NCBI GenBank assembly: GCA_965203365.1
Contig: OZ241878.1
Location: 1,364,001-1,428,000 of the forward strand
Direction of reading: 5' to 3'
Source: VYFG01 sp965203365
GTDB taxonomy: Bacteria; Pseudomonadota; Gammaproteobacteria; Arenicellales; Poriferihabitantaceae
DNA: 64,000 bases
Both the position numbers and the translations under genes were made by a program. The notes under the pieces were generated by a model that saw only the letters and a list, made by a program, of their open reading frames with translations, did no database searches and was not told where the DNA came from. Positions 17,444-25,648 of the stretch are shown in pieces. The first letter of the stretch is position 1; each line of letters begins with the position of its first letter.

Positions 17444-18475
17444 ATGCCCATTGGCATGAGAATCTTCACGACCGATACGCTCGATTGGTTTCGCCAGGCG
17501 TGTCGGAGACCGACGCCGCCCACCCGCGGAGCGCTGGCGCGGGAACTGTGCGCCCGCGAGCAGTGGTTCAACGCCGCCGGTCGTCCCTGCCTCACCCATG
17601 CCCGCCAAGTCCTGCCGAAGCTGGCGGCGGCCCTGGGCGTGTCGCTGCCGACTCCCCGATCGGCCCCCAACCGGGCGGAGGCACCGCCGGCGACAGACTA
17701 CCCGGACCGGGAACTGGTCGGTCCGTTGGCCGACTGGGGGCCAGTGACCTGGCGACGGGTCGACCCCGCCGACCGTCAGGCGGGGGCCTCGATGGGGGCC
17801 ACGCATCATCCCGTGGGGTTCTGCCGGGCGCCCGGAGGACAGGTGCGCTATTGGATCGAGTCGGCCGTCCACGGCGTCCTGGGCGGCATCAGCTTCGGGG
17901 CGGCTGGCCTGCCACTGGCCCCGCGCGATCAGGAGATCGGCTGGTCGGCGGATGCGCGGATGGCCCGCATCGGTCAGGGGCTGTGCCCTGATCGCTGCTT
18001 GATCGGGCCGTCAGTGCGGGTGCCGAAACTGGCCTCGCAGGGGCTGCGACTCGCGACGGAGCGCGTCGCTGCCGACTGGGCCGAACGTTATGGCGAAGCC
18101 CCGGTTCTAGTGTATCCTCTGACTGGTCCAGAGTATTCCGGTCTGAGCTACCGGGCAGGCGGCTGGACGCCCTGCGACGAGCCGACCTCGGGTCGGCGCT
18201 CCGGGGTGAAACGCACCGTCTGGTGGCGGCCCCTGCGCGATGACTGGCGCGAGATCCTGTGTGCTGAACCGGAGCATCCCCTGGGCTCGTCGCCGCCAGG
18301 GTGGTCGGATGAGGCCGACTGGGCCGAGCGCGAATCCGGCGGCAGTCCGCCCACCGACGGGCGCCTGCGCCGGCGCCTCGTCGCCATGGGGAGAGCTTGG
18401 CTGGCGTCCCTCGGGGCCCCGCTGCCGGTGATCTTTCCGGCCCGGGCAACCCGGCTGGCTGCGGATCGTCGGTGA
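17444..18475 (+). CDS. DruA-like DUF4338 protein
   Basis: 343 aa with strong resemblance to the DUF4338 family, whose members include DruA of the Druantia anti-phage system. Many others are carried by transposons. Matching stretches are RGALARELCAREQWFNAAGR, GATHHPVGFCRAPGGQVRYW, ESAVHGVLGGISFGAAGLPL and DDWREILC near residue 270. Its GC content is far above that of the flanking genes, whose DNA is AT-rich on both sides, which indicates recent arrival. No DruE helicase or other Druantia gene is nearby, so a stand-alone or transposon-borne role is more likely than a complete Druantia system. The ATG at 17456 is an alternative start. Confidence 0.75.
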   Translation: MPIGMRIFTTDTLDWFRQACRRPTPPTRGALARELCAREQWFNAAGRPCLTHARQVLPKLAAALGVSLPTPRSAPNRAEAPPATDYPDRELVGPLADWGPVTWRRVDPADRQAGASMGATHHPVGFCRAPGGQVRYWIESAVHGVLGGISFGAAGLPLAPRDQEIGWSADARMARIGQGLCPDRCLIGPSVRVPKLASQGLRLATERVAADWAERYGEAPVLVYPLTGPEYSGLSYRAGGWTPCDEPTSGRRSGVKRTVWWRPLRDDWREILCAEPEHPLGSSPPGWSDEADWAERESGGSPPTDGRLRRRLVAMGRAWLASLGAPLPVIFPARATRLAADRR

Positions 18476-18487
18476 TCCCATCGCCGC

Positions 18488-18645
18488 GTGAACGAGTCCC
18501 CTCTTCTCCCCCCACCCGATGAAGCCACCGGGGCCCGCTGCCAGATGGAGTCATTTGGGCGGGCGATCCAGGATACCTCGACCTTGAAGGATGACGGCTG
18601 CCCGGCCACGCAGGGCCTGGACGATCTGGGCGGTGGGGGCCAGGG
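18488..18645 (+). pseudogene. Possible truncated IS4/Tn5-like transposase start
   Basis: A GTG at 18488 opens a frame (NESPLLPPPDEATGARCQME, then SFGRAIQDTSTLKDD) that faintly resembles the N-terminal DNA-binding segment of Tn5-like transposases (E-F-G-x-A-x-L-x-D). Genes of the DUF4338 type are often followed by such a transposase. The frame is cut after about 50 codons, where the 703-bp PhnD repeat begins. The resemblance is weak. Confidence 0.3.
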
Positions 18646-19460
18646 CACCCCACCAGCCCTGGGTCATTGCCTGCGGCATGTATGCGTCGTCTGAGCCGCT
18701 GCGTCAGGCTTGGCGAGCGCTGATGCAAACCCTCCCCGATCACCTGCTTCTTGCCCATGATGACGCTCACCCAGCAGTCGAAGTGATCTTCGATGACGCC
18801 GACCGAACCTTCCTGTCTCCCCACCTGTTGATCGGTCACACCTGTGGTTATCCCTATCTGCGACGATGGCGACCCACACACGAATTGGTGGCCGTCCCGG
18901 TGTGGGACCTGCCCGGATGCGATGGTATTCAGTATTGTAGTTGGTTTGTCTGTCGCCGCGATGACAAACGCCGTTCGCTGGAGGAGTTTGCTCAAGGAAC
19001 GGCCGCCTTGAATCATGTGGACTCCAACAGCGGCATGAATGTCTTGCGATTTGCCCTGAAGGATCTGAACAAAGAAGGGAAATTCTTCCGACAGGTGGTT
19101 AAGAGCGGTTCGCATCGGGAAAGCATGCGCTTGATCGCCCGAGGCGAGGTGGACATGGCATCGATCGATGCCGTCAGCTATCATCATATCCTGCGCGATG
19201 AACCCGCACTGGCGCAAGCAATACGGACATTCGGCCGTTCCGAGCCGACTACCGGTCTGCCTTTCATTCGACCCCGAAATGCCAAGGTCCGCGTGGACGA
19301 AATCTCTATGGCCTTGAACCGTGGCCTGTCGTGCCTTTGCGACGACATACGACGAATTTTGAGGCTTACCGGGTTCAGTAGCGTGACAGACTCGGACTAC
19401 ATTTCAATGCGCCAGATGGGAAAGGAGGCCGTGCGGGCCGGGCATCCTGTCTTGCAGTAA
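18591..19460 (+). CDS. PhnD-like binding protein, copy 2
   Basis: Second copy of the PhnD-like protein, with identical codons from 18646 to 19348 and then a diverged C-terminus (RRILRLTGFSSVTDSDYISM against REILGLTEFRYLEDSDYAPM in copy 1). Its original 5' end is missing: the repeat begins abruptly inside DNA belonging to the upstream GC-rich element. The frame can start at ATG 18591, adding about 18 foreign residues, or at the internal ATG 18678. Immediately downstream, convergent, are the intact PIN-like and ATPase genes. Confidence 0.7.
   Translation: MTAARPRRAWTIWAVGARAPHQPWVIACGMYASSEPLRQAWRALMQTLPDHLLLAHDDAHPAVEVIFDDADRTFLSPHLLIGHTCGYPYLRRWRPTHELVAVPVWDLPGCDGIQYCSWFVCRRDDKRRSLEEFAQGTAALNHVDSNSGMNVLRFALKDLNKEGKFFRQVVKSGSHRESMRLIARGEVDMASIDAVSYHHILRDEPALAQAIRTFGRSEPTTGLPFIRPRNAKVRVDEISMALNRGLSCLCDDIRRILRLTGFSSVTDSDYISMRQMGKEAVRAGHPVLQ
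18646..19348 (+). repeat. 703-bp perfect direct repeat, second copy
   Basis: Same sequence as 14921-15623. Here the left border abuts the GC-rich DUF4338 element instead of the desaturase gene. Confidence 0.9.
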
Positions 19461-19581
19461 GGATAATCGTGCCAACATATGACAATCCAGGCGCATACCC
19501 TCCAAGGACAGCATCCAGTGATTCAAATCCATTTGCAGTCCATCAAGTCAGTGGGAATCGTATGCAACTCATAATCACCTG

Positions 19582-20073
19582 TCAAAAGGATGTTCTCCTT
19601 TTCTGCCGCTGATCACAGCGCTGTCTATTGAGAAACTGACGGCGTGTTGTTGAATCACTATCAAAGGGATACAGAAGACGTGGATTCTGACGTGATTGAG
19701 GTAAGACCTGTGCATTCTTAAAGTCAGAACGGAGATTTTCATCCTGCGAACACAGGACTCTCGCTTCACTTACAAGTGCTAAAGACAAGATATGCACATC
19801 ATTTGATCGGTATGATTTTCCTGCTAATTGAGTTTCAGCTTGCTTTAGTGATTCCAAAGATTCGACTCTCAATCGCCCCGTTTCTTGATACCGTTTTAAA
19901 ATTTCCATTACTGCACGGTTTTTCCGGATTTCTTCATAGTACCTTCCTGATGAAGAAAAAGCAAGAACACCATGCCGTCTTCTGATCCATCCAAGAAAAT
20001 GTTTATCGCTGAATCCTTGTCTAGTAGTCAGAATTGACAAGGAATCAGCATCTACTATAGCAACAATACACAT
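19582..20073 (-). CDS. PIN-like nuclease, partner of the AAA ATPase
   Basis: 163 aa. The start CIVAIVDADSLSILTTRQG has the first Asp of a PIN fold. SNDVHILSLALVSEARVL and CSQDENLRSDF supply the later acidic residues in the usual order. A basic tail (RQFLNRQRCDQRQKRR) ends the protein. It begins 14 bases after the stop of the ATPase gene on the same strand, so the two form an operon. I infer an ATPase-nuclease effector pair, as in other two-gene defence systems. A relic of the same pair lies at 15914-16137. Confidence 0.65.
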   Translation of the reverse strand: MCIVAIVDADSLSILTTRQGFSDKHFLGWIRRRHGVLAFSSSGRYYEEIRKNRAVMEILKRYQETGRLRVESLESLKQAETQLAGKSYRSNDVHILSLALVSEARVLCSQDENLRSDFKNAQVLPQSRQNPRLLYPFDSDSTTRRQFLNRQRCDQRQKRRTSF

Positions 20074-20087
20074 ACATAATGATTCAC

Positions 20088-21350
20088 TTAACCTAGCCCA
20101 AGTAACCGCTCTGTCTCTTTTAAAAAAAACTCTCGATAACTGTCTGGTGCGTTTACCACATTTGCCTGAGAGTCCACTGAAATGCTGTGAATATTCGAAT
20201 TAGTTCCATCTTTTCTTTTTTCGAAGTAAAGAATTGACAACTCTTCTGGACGTAGTATCTTTTCTAAAACACACAATCTAAATCGATCCACAAGGTGGTC
20301 ACTATGTGTTTCGATGATAAATTCATGTTTTCCTCTCGCCATATATTGAGCCAACTCAGCCTGGGCTGTTGGATGAATATGTATTTCTGGTTGTTGCAAC
20401 AAGAAAATACTTGGTTTTCCTGTAGACGATATTTCGGATACGATCGGCAACAACGAATGCACACCGTAACCTACATCCATCAAATTGTATGATTCACCAT
20501 TGACTGATATTTTCACTTCCATGCCACTACCTGACTCAATGTCAATCACCTGAATTTGTTCCCAAATTCCAAGCGTTTTACCGACACGACTGATCTGATT
20601 CGTTTTCTCATAATCACATAAATAATGCGGAGTTTTTCGATACACACGTCGTCGAATTGGTAAATTTGGTTCCAATGCCCTGACATCAAAAAACCGGCTA
20701 TTCTCAAGTGGCATATCAGAACGAAAAAAATTAACGAATTTCCCAAATTGGATTATTTCTTCTGATGTAACTGGGGTGCCTTTTCTCTTTGAAAATATTG
20801 AAGTGTCACCACTATAGGGAAGGTATCCATGACTTACATATCTAGATAGCCATGTGGAGATCGGAATATAAGAAATTTCAGCCCATCTGATACTGAAAAC
20901 AAAATTCGGTCCGTTAAAAATCAATCTTGCATCATCGTTTCTCTCTTCCTTTTCGATGAACATGCTTATACAAGCAGAAGATGCGTTTTTCCTGTCAAAA
21001 TTGATCGCAACATTTTTTTCAAAAGGGTTTCCTTTATCATGACGAGAGAAGCAAAATTGAGCTTTTGAATATATGTGATCATCGTATTTTCCAGAAATTA
21101 CGAAAGAGGATTCTCCCGACCGAGCTACGGTATCGTAGTCTCCCATAAAAAATGGAAATACATCAAAGGGGTTATCACTACTCGACTCACTTATATTGGA
21201 TAGATTCGCAAATACATTATAGCATGCCATGAAGGTGGATTTTCCTACATTGTTTTCACCCACCAGCAATGTGATTCGACCCAATCTTGCCTGTTGAGCC
21301 TTACTGAAACAACGGACATTCTCTATCGAGAGTTCAGAGATTTGAGGCAT
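20088..21350 (-). CDS. AAA family (OLD/AAA15-like) ATPase
   Basis: 420 aa SMC/OLD-type ATPase. It starts PQISELSIENVRCFSKAQQA with Walker A GENNVGKST at about residues 31-39. The Walker B region is SIFLLQQPEIHIHPTAQAEL, followed by FIIETHSDHLVDRFRL, the conserved end of the ATPase fold. The C-terminus resembles the DUF3696-type tail of such proteins. The gene is AT-rich compared with the chromosome, suggesting transfer. Together with the PIN-like protein it looks like an anti-phage or abortive-infection module, comparable in layout to ATPase-nuclease pairs such as PARIS, Septu or Gabija but with a different effector. Identity to a named system was not established. Confidence 0.8.
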   Translation of the reverse strand: MPQISELSIENVRCFSKAQQARLGRITLLVGENNVGKSTFMACYNVFANLSNISESSSDNPFDVFPFFMGDYDTVARSGESSFVISGKYDDHIYSKAQFCFSRHDKGNPFEKNVAINFDRKNASSACISMFIEKEERNDDARLIFNGPNFVFSIRWAEISYIPISTWLSRYVSHGYLPYSGDTSIFSKRKGTPVTSEEIIQFGKFVNFFRSDMPLENSRFFDVRALEPNLPIRRRVYRKTPHYLCDYEKTNQISRVGKTLGIWEQIQVIDIESGSGMEVKISVNGESYNLMDVGYGVHSLLPIVSEISSTGKPSIFLLQQPEIHIHPTAQAELAQYMARGKHEFIIETHSDHLVDRFRLCVLEKILRPEELSILYFEKRKDGTNSNIHSISVDSQANVVNAPDSYREFFLKETERLLGLG

Positions 21351-21409
21351 AATAAAATTTTTTAAATCTTTCGTAACATAATTATGATACCATCACATTT
21401 TTATATGCC

Positions 21410-22825
21410 TCATGTGATGCCAATCTTGTGAGCATTGTCTTGGGAATATTCAGATTGAATAAATGGATAATTGAAATTATCACCAAATGCAGTCTTCTGC
21501 TTTACGGTACAATGTTCTCTGCACTGGAGATTTTCTATATTGAATTGGTTAGGTATCATACTATAGTGCTGCCGCCCTCCACGATCTGGCCACCAATTTT
21601 CCGCTATGATAAGCCTGACCATTTCGATGACCATCCAAGTTGCAAGATTTGTACTGAAAGGGAAGACATTTTGATTCCTAGGTTCCTGATTGTTTTTTTC
21701 TGAGTCTTTTATATAAGCTGTACTGTCCAATGAACCATCAATTTCAAGTACCACATCTGAGCTAGTATATTGGCCGTCACATCGTAAACAACGAAACATT
21801 GGGCCTACAATAGTCACACCCCAGGCAGCCTGACCTAGAGTACCATCTGGTTTGTTGTCTATGAACACGCCTCCTGATACAACAGGAATACAATGGGCAA
21901 AAGCAATATGGTTTAAAAGGTCTTTCGGAAGTGGACGATCAACAGCAGAGAATATAATATCACAATCAAGGGCAAGAGCCAGTGCACGTTCATTTTGCAC
22001 TGGCAAAGGACAAGAAATCACTTTCATCCTTTTCGCGGTGGATGATCGCCTGGCAGTTCGATAGACCAGATCGACTTTCAAACGACCAATATCCTCATGT
22101 GATGCATAGAGCATGCGGTCCAGATTGTGGGCTTCAATGCGATCAGGATCGATAATCGTGAGATTTTCTACACCAATCCGTGCCAAAGCTTCTGCAATCA
22201 CACAGCCAACACTGCCAAGACCTACGATACCGAAATGCAGGCCCGAGATATCTCGTTGACACAGACTACCCCATGTGTCAATTGTCCGACGCAGTTGCTT
22301 GCGTCGTTCACCTACCCGTCGACCTTTGAATGTTACTTCGAATCTTCTGCCGACAACTCGCACTTTGTCGCACCAGTTACGTCGGAATGTATGGCCGTCC
22401 CAAGTCCAGAAGCGGGCGCTCCAGCTTCGGTCGGTACCAAGAGTCAGTCCAACCAGGGGCATCTGCGTTGCCCGAGCCGCCGGTGAAATGCGATCTCTTT
22501 CTGCGACAACATCCGGTACGCTCATATCCTGCCAACCGTCAGTGAAATGGTTGTGCATGAATGCCAACCCCGAACTCCTCTGCATAGCAAGTCGAATTGA
22601 CCGCGTCAGATATGCATATTCAAAACTTGCACTTCCATGCAAATTACGATCGCCTGGAACTGGCAAGATAATCTCGAAAATGATGGCAGTTTTCCTGTTC
22701 GCACCAGTAGAAGGGCGCCAAAGAGCAAAACAAAGCTCCTCCTGCCTATATCCAGCATTGAAGTGCTGTAGGAGATAGTTGCAGGCACTATCATGCGCCG
22801 ATTGAGTAAGGACAGTATCGTACAT
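21410..22825 (-). CDS. JAB protease-E1 (ThiF-like) fusion of a ubiquitin-like system
   Basis: 471 aa. The N-terminal third is a JAB/MPN-type metalloprotease with FMHNHFTDGWQDMSVPDVV: HxH followed by S-x2-D, with eight residues between instead of the usual seven. From about residue 195 an E1-like adenylation domain follows: GLHFGIVGLGSVGCVIAEAL, then the Asp-Arg-Asn-Arg pattern in DPDRIEAHNLDRMLYA. Zinc-type cysteines are CLRC and CREHC. Cys in FAHCIPVVSGG and CLRC are candidates for a thioester. It starts at TAATG, overlapping the stop of the E2-like gene, so the three genes are translationally coupled. By analogy it activates the Ubl encoded first in the operon and may also trim or remove it. 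Confidence 0.85.
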   Translation of the reverse strand: MYDTVLTQSAHDSACNYLLQHFNAGYRQEELCFALWRPSTGANRKTAIIFEIILPVPGDRNLHGSASFEYAYLTRSIRLAMQRSSGLAFMHNHFTDGWQDMSVPDVVAERDRISPAARATQMPLVGLTLGTDRSWSARFWTWDGHTFRRNWCDKVRVVGRRFEVTFKGRRVGERRKQLRRTIDTWGSLCQRDISGLHFGIVGLGSVGCVIAEALARIGVENLTIIDPDRIEAHNLDRMLYASHEDIGRLKVDLVYRTARRSSTAKRMKVISCPLPVQNERALALALDCDIIFSAVDRPLPKDLLNHIAFAHCIPVVSGGVFIDNKPDGTLGQAAWGVTIVGPMFRCLRCDGQYTSSDVVLEIDGSLDSTAYIKDSEKNNQEPRNQNVFPFSTNLATWMVIEMVRLIIAENWWPDRGGRQHYSMIPNQFNIENLQCREHCTVKQKTAFGDNFNYPFIQSEYSQDNAHKIGIT

Positions 22826-23205
22826 TAAATCTGATTCCAGAATCGAAGCAGATGTAGATTGATAAAAGTCCTCATGTTCTTTTCCGATTCAGGAAGACTA
22901 TCCCAAATATCACTGGGTGGTACACTAAACGCTTTCCATTGGCGATTATCATGCTCGAAAGATGAATGGATAGGAATATTTGAGTCCGGTAGATCAGCCA
23001 CATAGATAAAATGAGGAGGGTACTCAGGATAGCTGTCTTCCTGGAAACCAATCGCCATAGTGAATGTTTGACCCTTGAATCTGCCCGTGGAAATCTTTTG
23101 TACCAACATTACGGCTGTGTTTTGAATAAAGTCACCAGCGGAAATGACCTCTGGGAAGAGCCCCATATCCTGGAGTTCGACACGGATTAATTCTGTGGGC
23201 GTCAT
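22825..23205 (-). CDS. E2/UBC-like protein without cysteine
   Basis: 126 aa with the prokaryotic E2-like pattern: FTMAIGFQEDSYPEYPPHFI (the strand plus Pro-Pro turn of UBC folds), then SSFEHDNRQWKAFSVPPSDI, and a final helix FINLHLLRFW. It resembles the E2-like proteins next to multiubiquitin, E1 and JAB genes. The whole sequence contains no cysteine, so a canonical E2 thioester is impossible. The serines in HSSFEH are at about the place where the catalytic residue would be. The start overlaps the Ubl stop (ATGA), and its stop overlaps the next start (TAATG). Confidence 0.7.
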   Translation of the reverse strand: MTPTELIRVELQDMGLFPEVISAGDFIQNTAVMLVQKISTGRFKGQTFTMAIGFQEDSYPEYPPHFIYVADLPDSNIPIHSSFEHDNRQWKAFSVPPSDIWDSLPESEKNMRTFINLHLLRFWNQI

Positions 23206-23504
23206 GGAAAAACACGAAGCGCCACAGGAGTTGCGCCCGAATGGACAGCCAGAAATTCATCATCATTCATAATTTCGACGACATCATCAAGATAGGCGTA
23301 TTTTCTGCTGGACTGGATATTTTCCAGGATGTAGCTGTCTAGTTGTTGCAGATCAATGCTGGCGGCTTTTCCAGCCTTTTGAAGTATCTGTTGAACCGTG
23401 AGATTTGCATCAGTTGTTGATTGCTGCTCACCATTCACCTTATAAATGATTTCGATGGGGGTGGTTTTAGAATCCAATCCTGCTTTTTCATGATAATCTG
23501 CCAT
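23202..23504 (-). CDS. Ubiquitin-like (multiubiquitin-type) beta-grasp protein
   Basis: 100 aa. After a short N-terminal tail it reads IEIIYKVNGEQQSTTDANLT, VQQILQKAG, then LDDVVEIMNDDEFLAVHSG. This is the strand-helix-strand pattern of the multiubiquitin/Ubl domains that sit next to E2, E1 and JAB genes. Only one domain is present. The C-terminus is ATPVALRVFP, without a terminal Gly; the nearest Gly is in HSG, nine residues further in. It is the first gene of the operon. I infer it is the conjugated modifier, perhaps after cleavage of the tail. Confidence 0.7.
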   Translation of the reverse strand: MADYHEKAGLDSKTTPIEIIYKVNGEQQSTTDANLTVQQILQKAGKAASIDLQQLDSYILENIQSSRKYAYLDDVVEIMNDDEFLAVHSGATPVALRVFP

Positions 23505-23752
23505 TGTTATCCTCCCGAGCGCACCAACAAACAGTGATGAATTTCATTAGACCGAACTAACTCTCTGTGATATAGTCTAACATGAATTGAGAGAGAAGAA
23601 TCAAGTATTTTCAATAGTTTCACAATCCATGTAGATATCGAAATTCAGAAATTGACATCAAACGTAGTGATGAACTGTAGGAGATCAGTTGATTGAGCGG
23701 GACGCCTTCTGCCCAGGCTTCGGAAGTGCATCAGAAATGACCTCACCAAGCT
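23505..23752. other. Intergenic region upstream of the Ubl operon
   Basis: 248 AT-rich bases between the start of the Ubl operon and the stop of betA. No gene was recognised. The Ubl operon promoter should lie here; no convincing box pair was assigned. Confidence 0.4.
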
Positions 23753-25444
23753 TTAATCGTCATTACTTTGCATGCGCGAAGGTATATCGCTTCGTTGGCA
23801 ATCCTGCCAGTCTTTTGCAATATCCACGGAAACATCCGATGATGGCAATATGCTCTCCCCTAGGATCAGGTCAGCACTGCGCTCTGCCAACATGATCGTT
23901 GGAGCATTCAGGTTGCCATTGGTAATGACGGGAAAGATAGAAGAGTCCACTACCCGCAGGCGATCGATACCCCAGACCCGGGTGTCTGGATCCACGACCG
24001 CCATATCATCCTTGCCCATCCGGCAACTACAGGAAGGATGATATGCGCTCTCCACATTCTGCCGCACCCAGGAATCAATCTCGTCCTCCGATTGCACATC
24101 CGAGCCCGGCTGGATTTCCTCACCTCGAAACAGGTCCATGGCTTCCTGCGCGATGATTTCACGCGAAAGCGCCAGACTACGACGAAACCCCAGGATGTCT
24201 TCTGGATGTTGCAGGTAGTTGAAAAGGATCTGCGGCTTTTCCCGTGGATCCGCAGTCCGTACCCGGACAAACCCTCTACTTTTGGGCTTATTGTGTCCCA
24301 CATGCAGTTGAAAGCCGTGACCATCAAAAGCGGCTTGGCCATCATATCGCATGGCAGCCGGTAGAAAATGATATTGGATGTCCGGTGCCTTGAGTCCGGA
24401 TGTTGAGCGGATGAAACCACAGGATTCGAAGTGGTTGGTCGACCCGAGACCGCTTCGAAACATTTGCCATCTGACTCCAATCAGGAACTTGCTCCAGAGT
24501 CCCAGTTTGGAGTTCAGGGTGACCGGCTGACGGCAACGGTACTGCAAATAGTACTCCAAATGATCCTGGAGGTTCTCCCCCACCCCGGGAAGATCATGCA
24601 ATACGGGGATCCCGGCCGCTTTCAGTACTTCGCCCGGCCCGATTCCCGACAATTGCAGGAGATGCGGGGAGCCGATCGAACCGGCACTCAGAATCACCTC
24701 CCGATCCGCCTCGACCCGAAAGGATTGACCACCGACTTCATATTCGACACCCTTCGCCACCCGATTTTCCAGCACCACTCGCTGGCACCGGGCTTTCGTG
24801 ACCACCTTGAGATTGGGGCGCGACCGTGCCGGCTTCAGATACGCATTGGCCGCTGACCAGCGAATCCCGTTCTTGACGGTCATATGCATGGCACCAAAGC
24901 CTTCCTGGCAACGGCCGTTGTAATCATCCGTCAAAGGGTAGCCCGCCTGACGACCCGCCTGGATGAACGCCCGATAAAGCGGATTTTCCATTTCGTTGCC
25001 ATTGCAGACCGACAACGGCCCTCCTTGTCCCCGATACGCATCCTGTCCGTATTTCCAATCATCCGCGCGTCGAAAGTAGGGCAGACAATTTCGATATCCC
25101 CAGCCAATCGCCCCGGCGGCTTCCCATTCATCAAAATCCAGCGGATGACCCCGGACATAAACCATCCCATTGATGGAGGAAGAGCCGCCGAGCACCTTAC
25201 CTCTCGGACAATGCATGACCCGCTGATCCAGGTAGGGTTCCGGGTCCGTATGGAATTGCCAGGCAAATCGCTTGGTATTCATCGGGATCGACAGCGCGGC
25301 TGGCATCTGAATCAAAGGACTGCGATCAGACCCGCCATACTCCAGCAGCAAGACACGATGACTTGGTTCCGCACTCAGGCGATTCGCCAAGACGCAGCCC
25401 GCAGAGCCCGCACCCACAATGATGTAATCGTAGCGATCAGGCAT
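23753..25444 (-). CDS. betA: GMC oxidoreductase, choline dehydrogenase type
   Basis: 563 aa flavoprotein closely resembling BetA, which oxidises choline to betaine aldehyde and on to glycine betaine. The FAD-binding start is DYIIVGAGSAGCVLANRLS, and the GMC signature is PRGKVLGGSSSINGMVYVRG. The stretch HELPGVGENLQDHLE-type (here LHDLPGVGENLQDHLEYYLQ) is shared with BetA. The C-terminus carries the GMC active-site region VESAYHPSCSCRMG and NLNAPTIMLAERSADLI. BetB and a betaine transporter are not adjacent. It fits with the mttB-like, Rieske and demethylase genes elsewhere in the window. Related alcohol dehydrogenases of the family remain possible. Confidence 0.8.
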   Translation of the reverse strand: MPDRYDYIIVGAGSAGCVLANRLSAEPSHRVLLLEYGGSDRSPLIQMPAALSIPMNTKRFAWQFHTDPEPYLDQRVMHCPRGKVLGGSSSINGMVYVRGHPLDFDEWEAAGAIGWGYRNCLPYFRRADDWKYGQDAYRGQGGPLSVCNGNEMENPLYRAFIQAGRQAGYPLTDDYNGRCQEGFGAMHMTVKNGIRWSAANAYLKPARSRPNLKVVTKARCQRVVLENRVAKGVEYEVGGQSFRVEADREVILSAGSIGSPHLLQLSGIGPGEVLKAAGIPVLHDLPGVGENLQDHLEYYLQYRCRQPVTLNSKLGLWSKFLIGVRWQMFRSGLGSTNHFESCGFIRSTSGLKAPDIQYHFLPAAMRYDGQAAFDGHGFQLHVGHNKPKSRGFVRVRTADPREKPQILFNYLQHPEDILGFRRSLALSREIIAQEAMDLFRGEEIQPGSDVQSEDEIDSWVRQNVESAYHPSCSCRMGKDDMAVVDPDTRVWGIDRLRVVDSSIFPVITNGNLNAPTIMLAERSADLILGESILPSSDVSVDIAKDWQDCQRSDIPSRMQSNDD

Positions 25445-25648
25445 GACAAAATTCCCGGGGAAAATAGATGCACGGAGTATTCAGTTACGATGCTAGCAGA
25501 TGGCGACTCGCCCCGCACCTGCCATTTTCCGATATACTGTTTCCAAAACTTCTTTTCGGCGAACCCTGGATACCAAGATCGCACACCAGTGAACCAATGC
25601 CGTGTCAGGGCGTCTTAAGGAGTATCCGACAACTGACGATTCACAATC

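Noticed and set aside
17444..18475. Full Druantia system
   Set aside because: Only the DruA-like gene is present; no DruE helicase or other partners are nearby.
17889..19217. 442-codon open frame on the minus strand
   Set aside because: Antisense to the DUF4338 and PhnD genes; its start half repeats the antisense of PhnD copy 1 and is thus a shadow.
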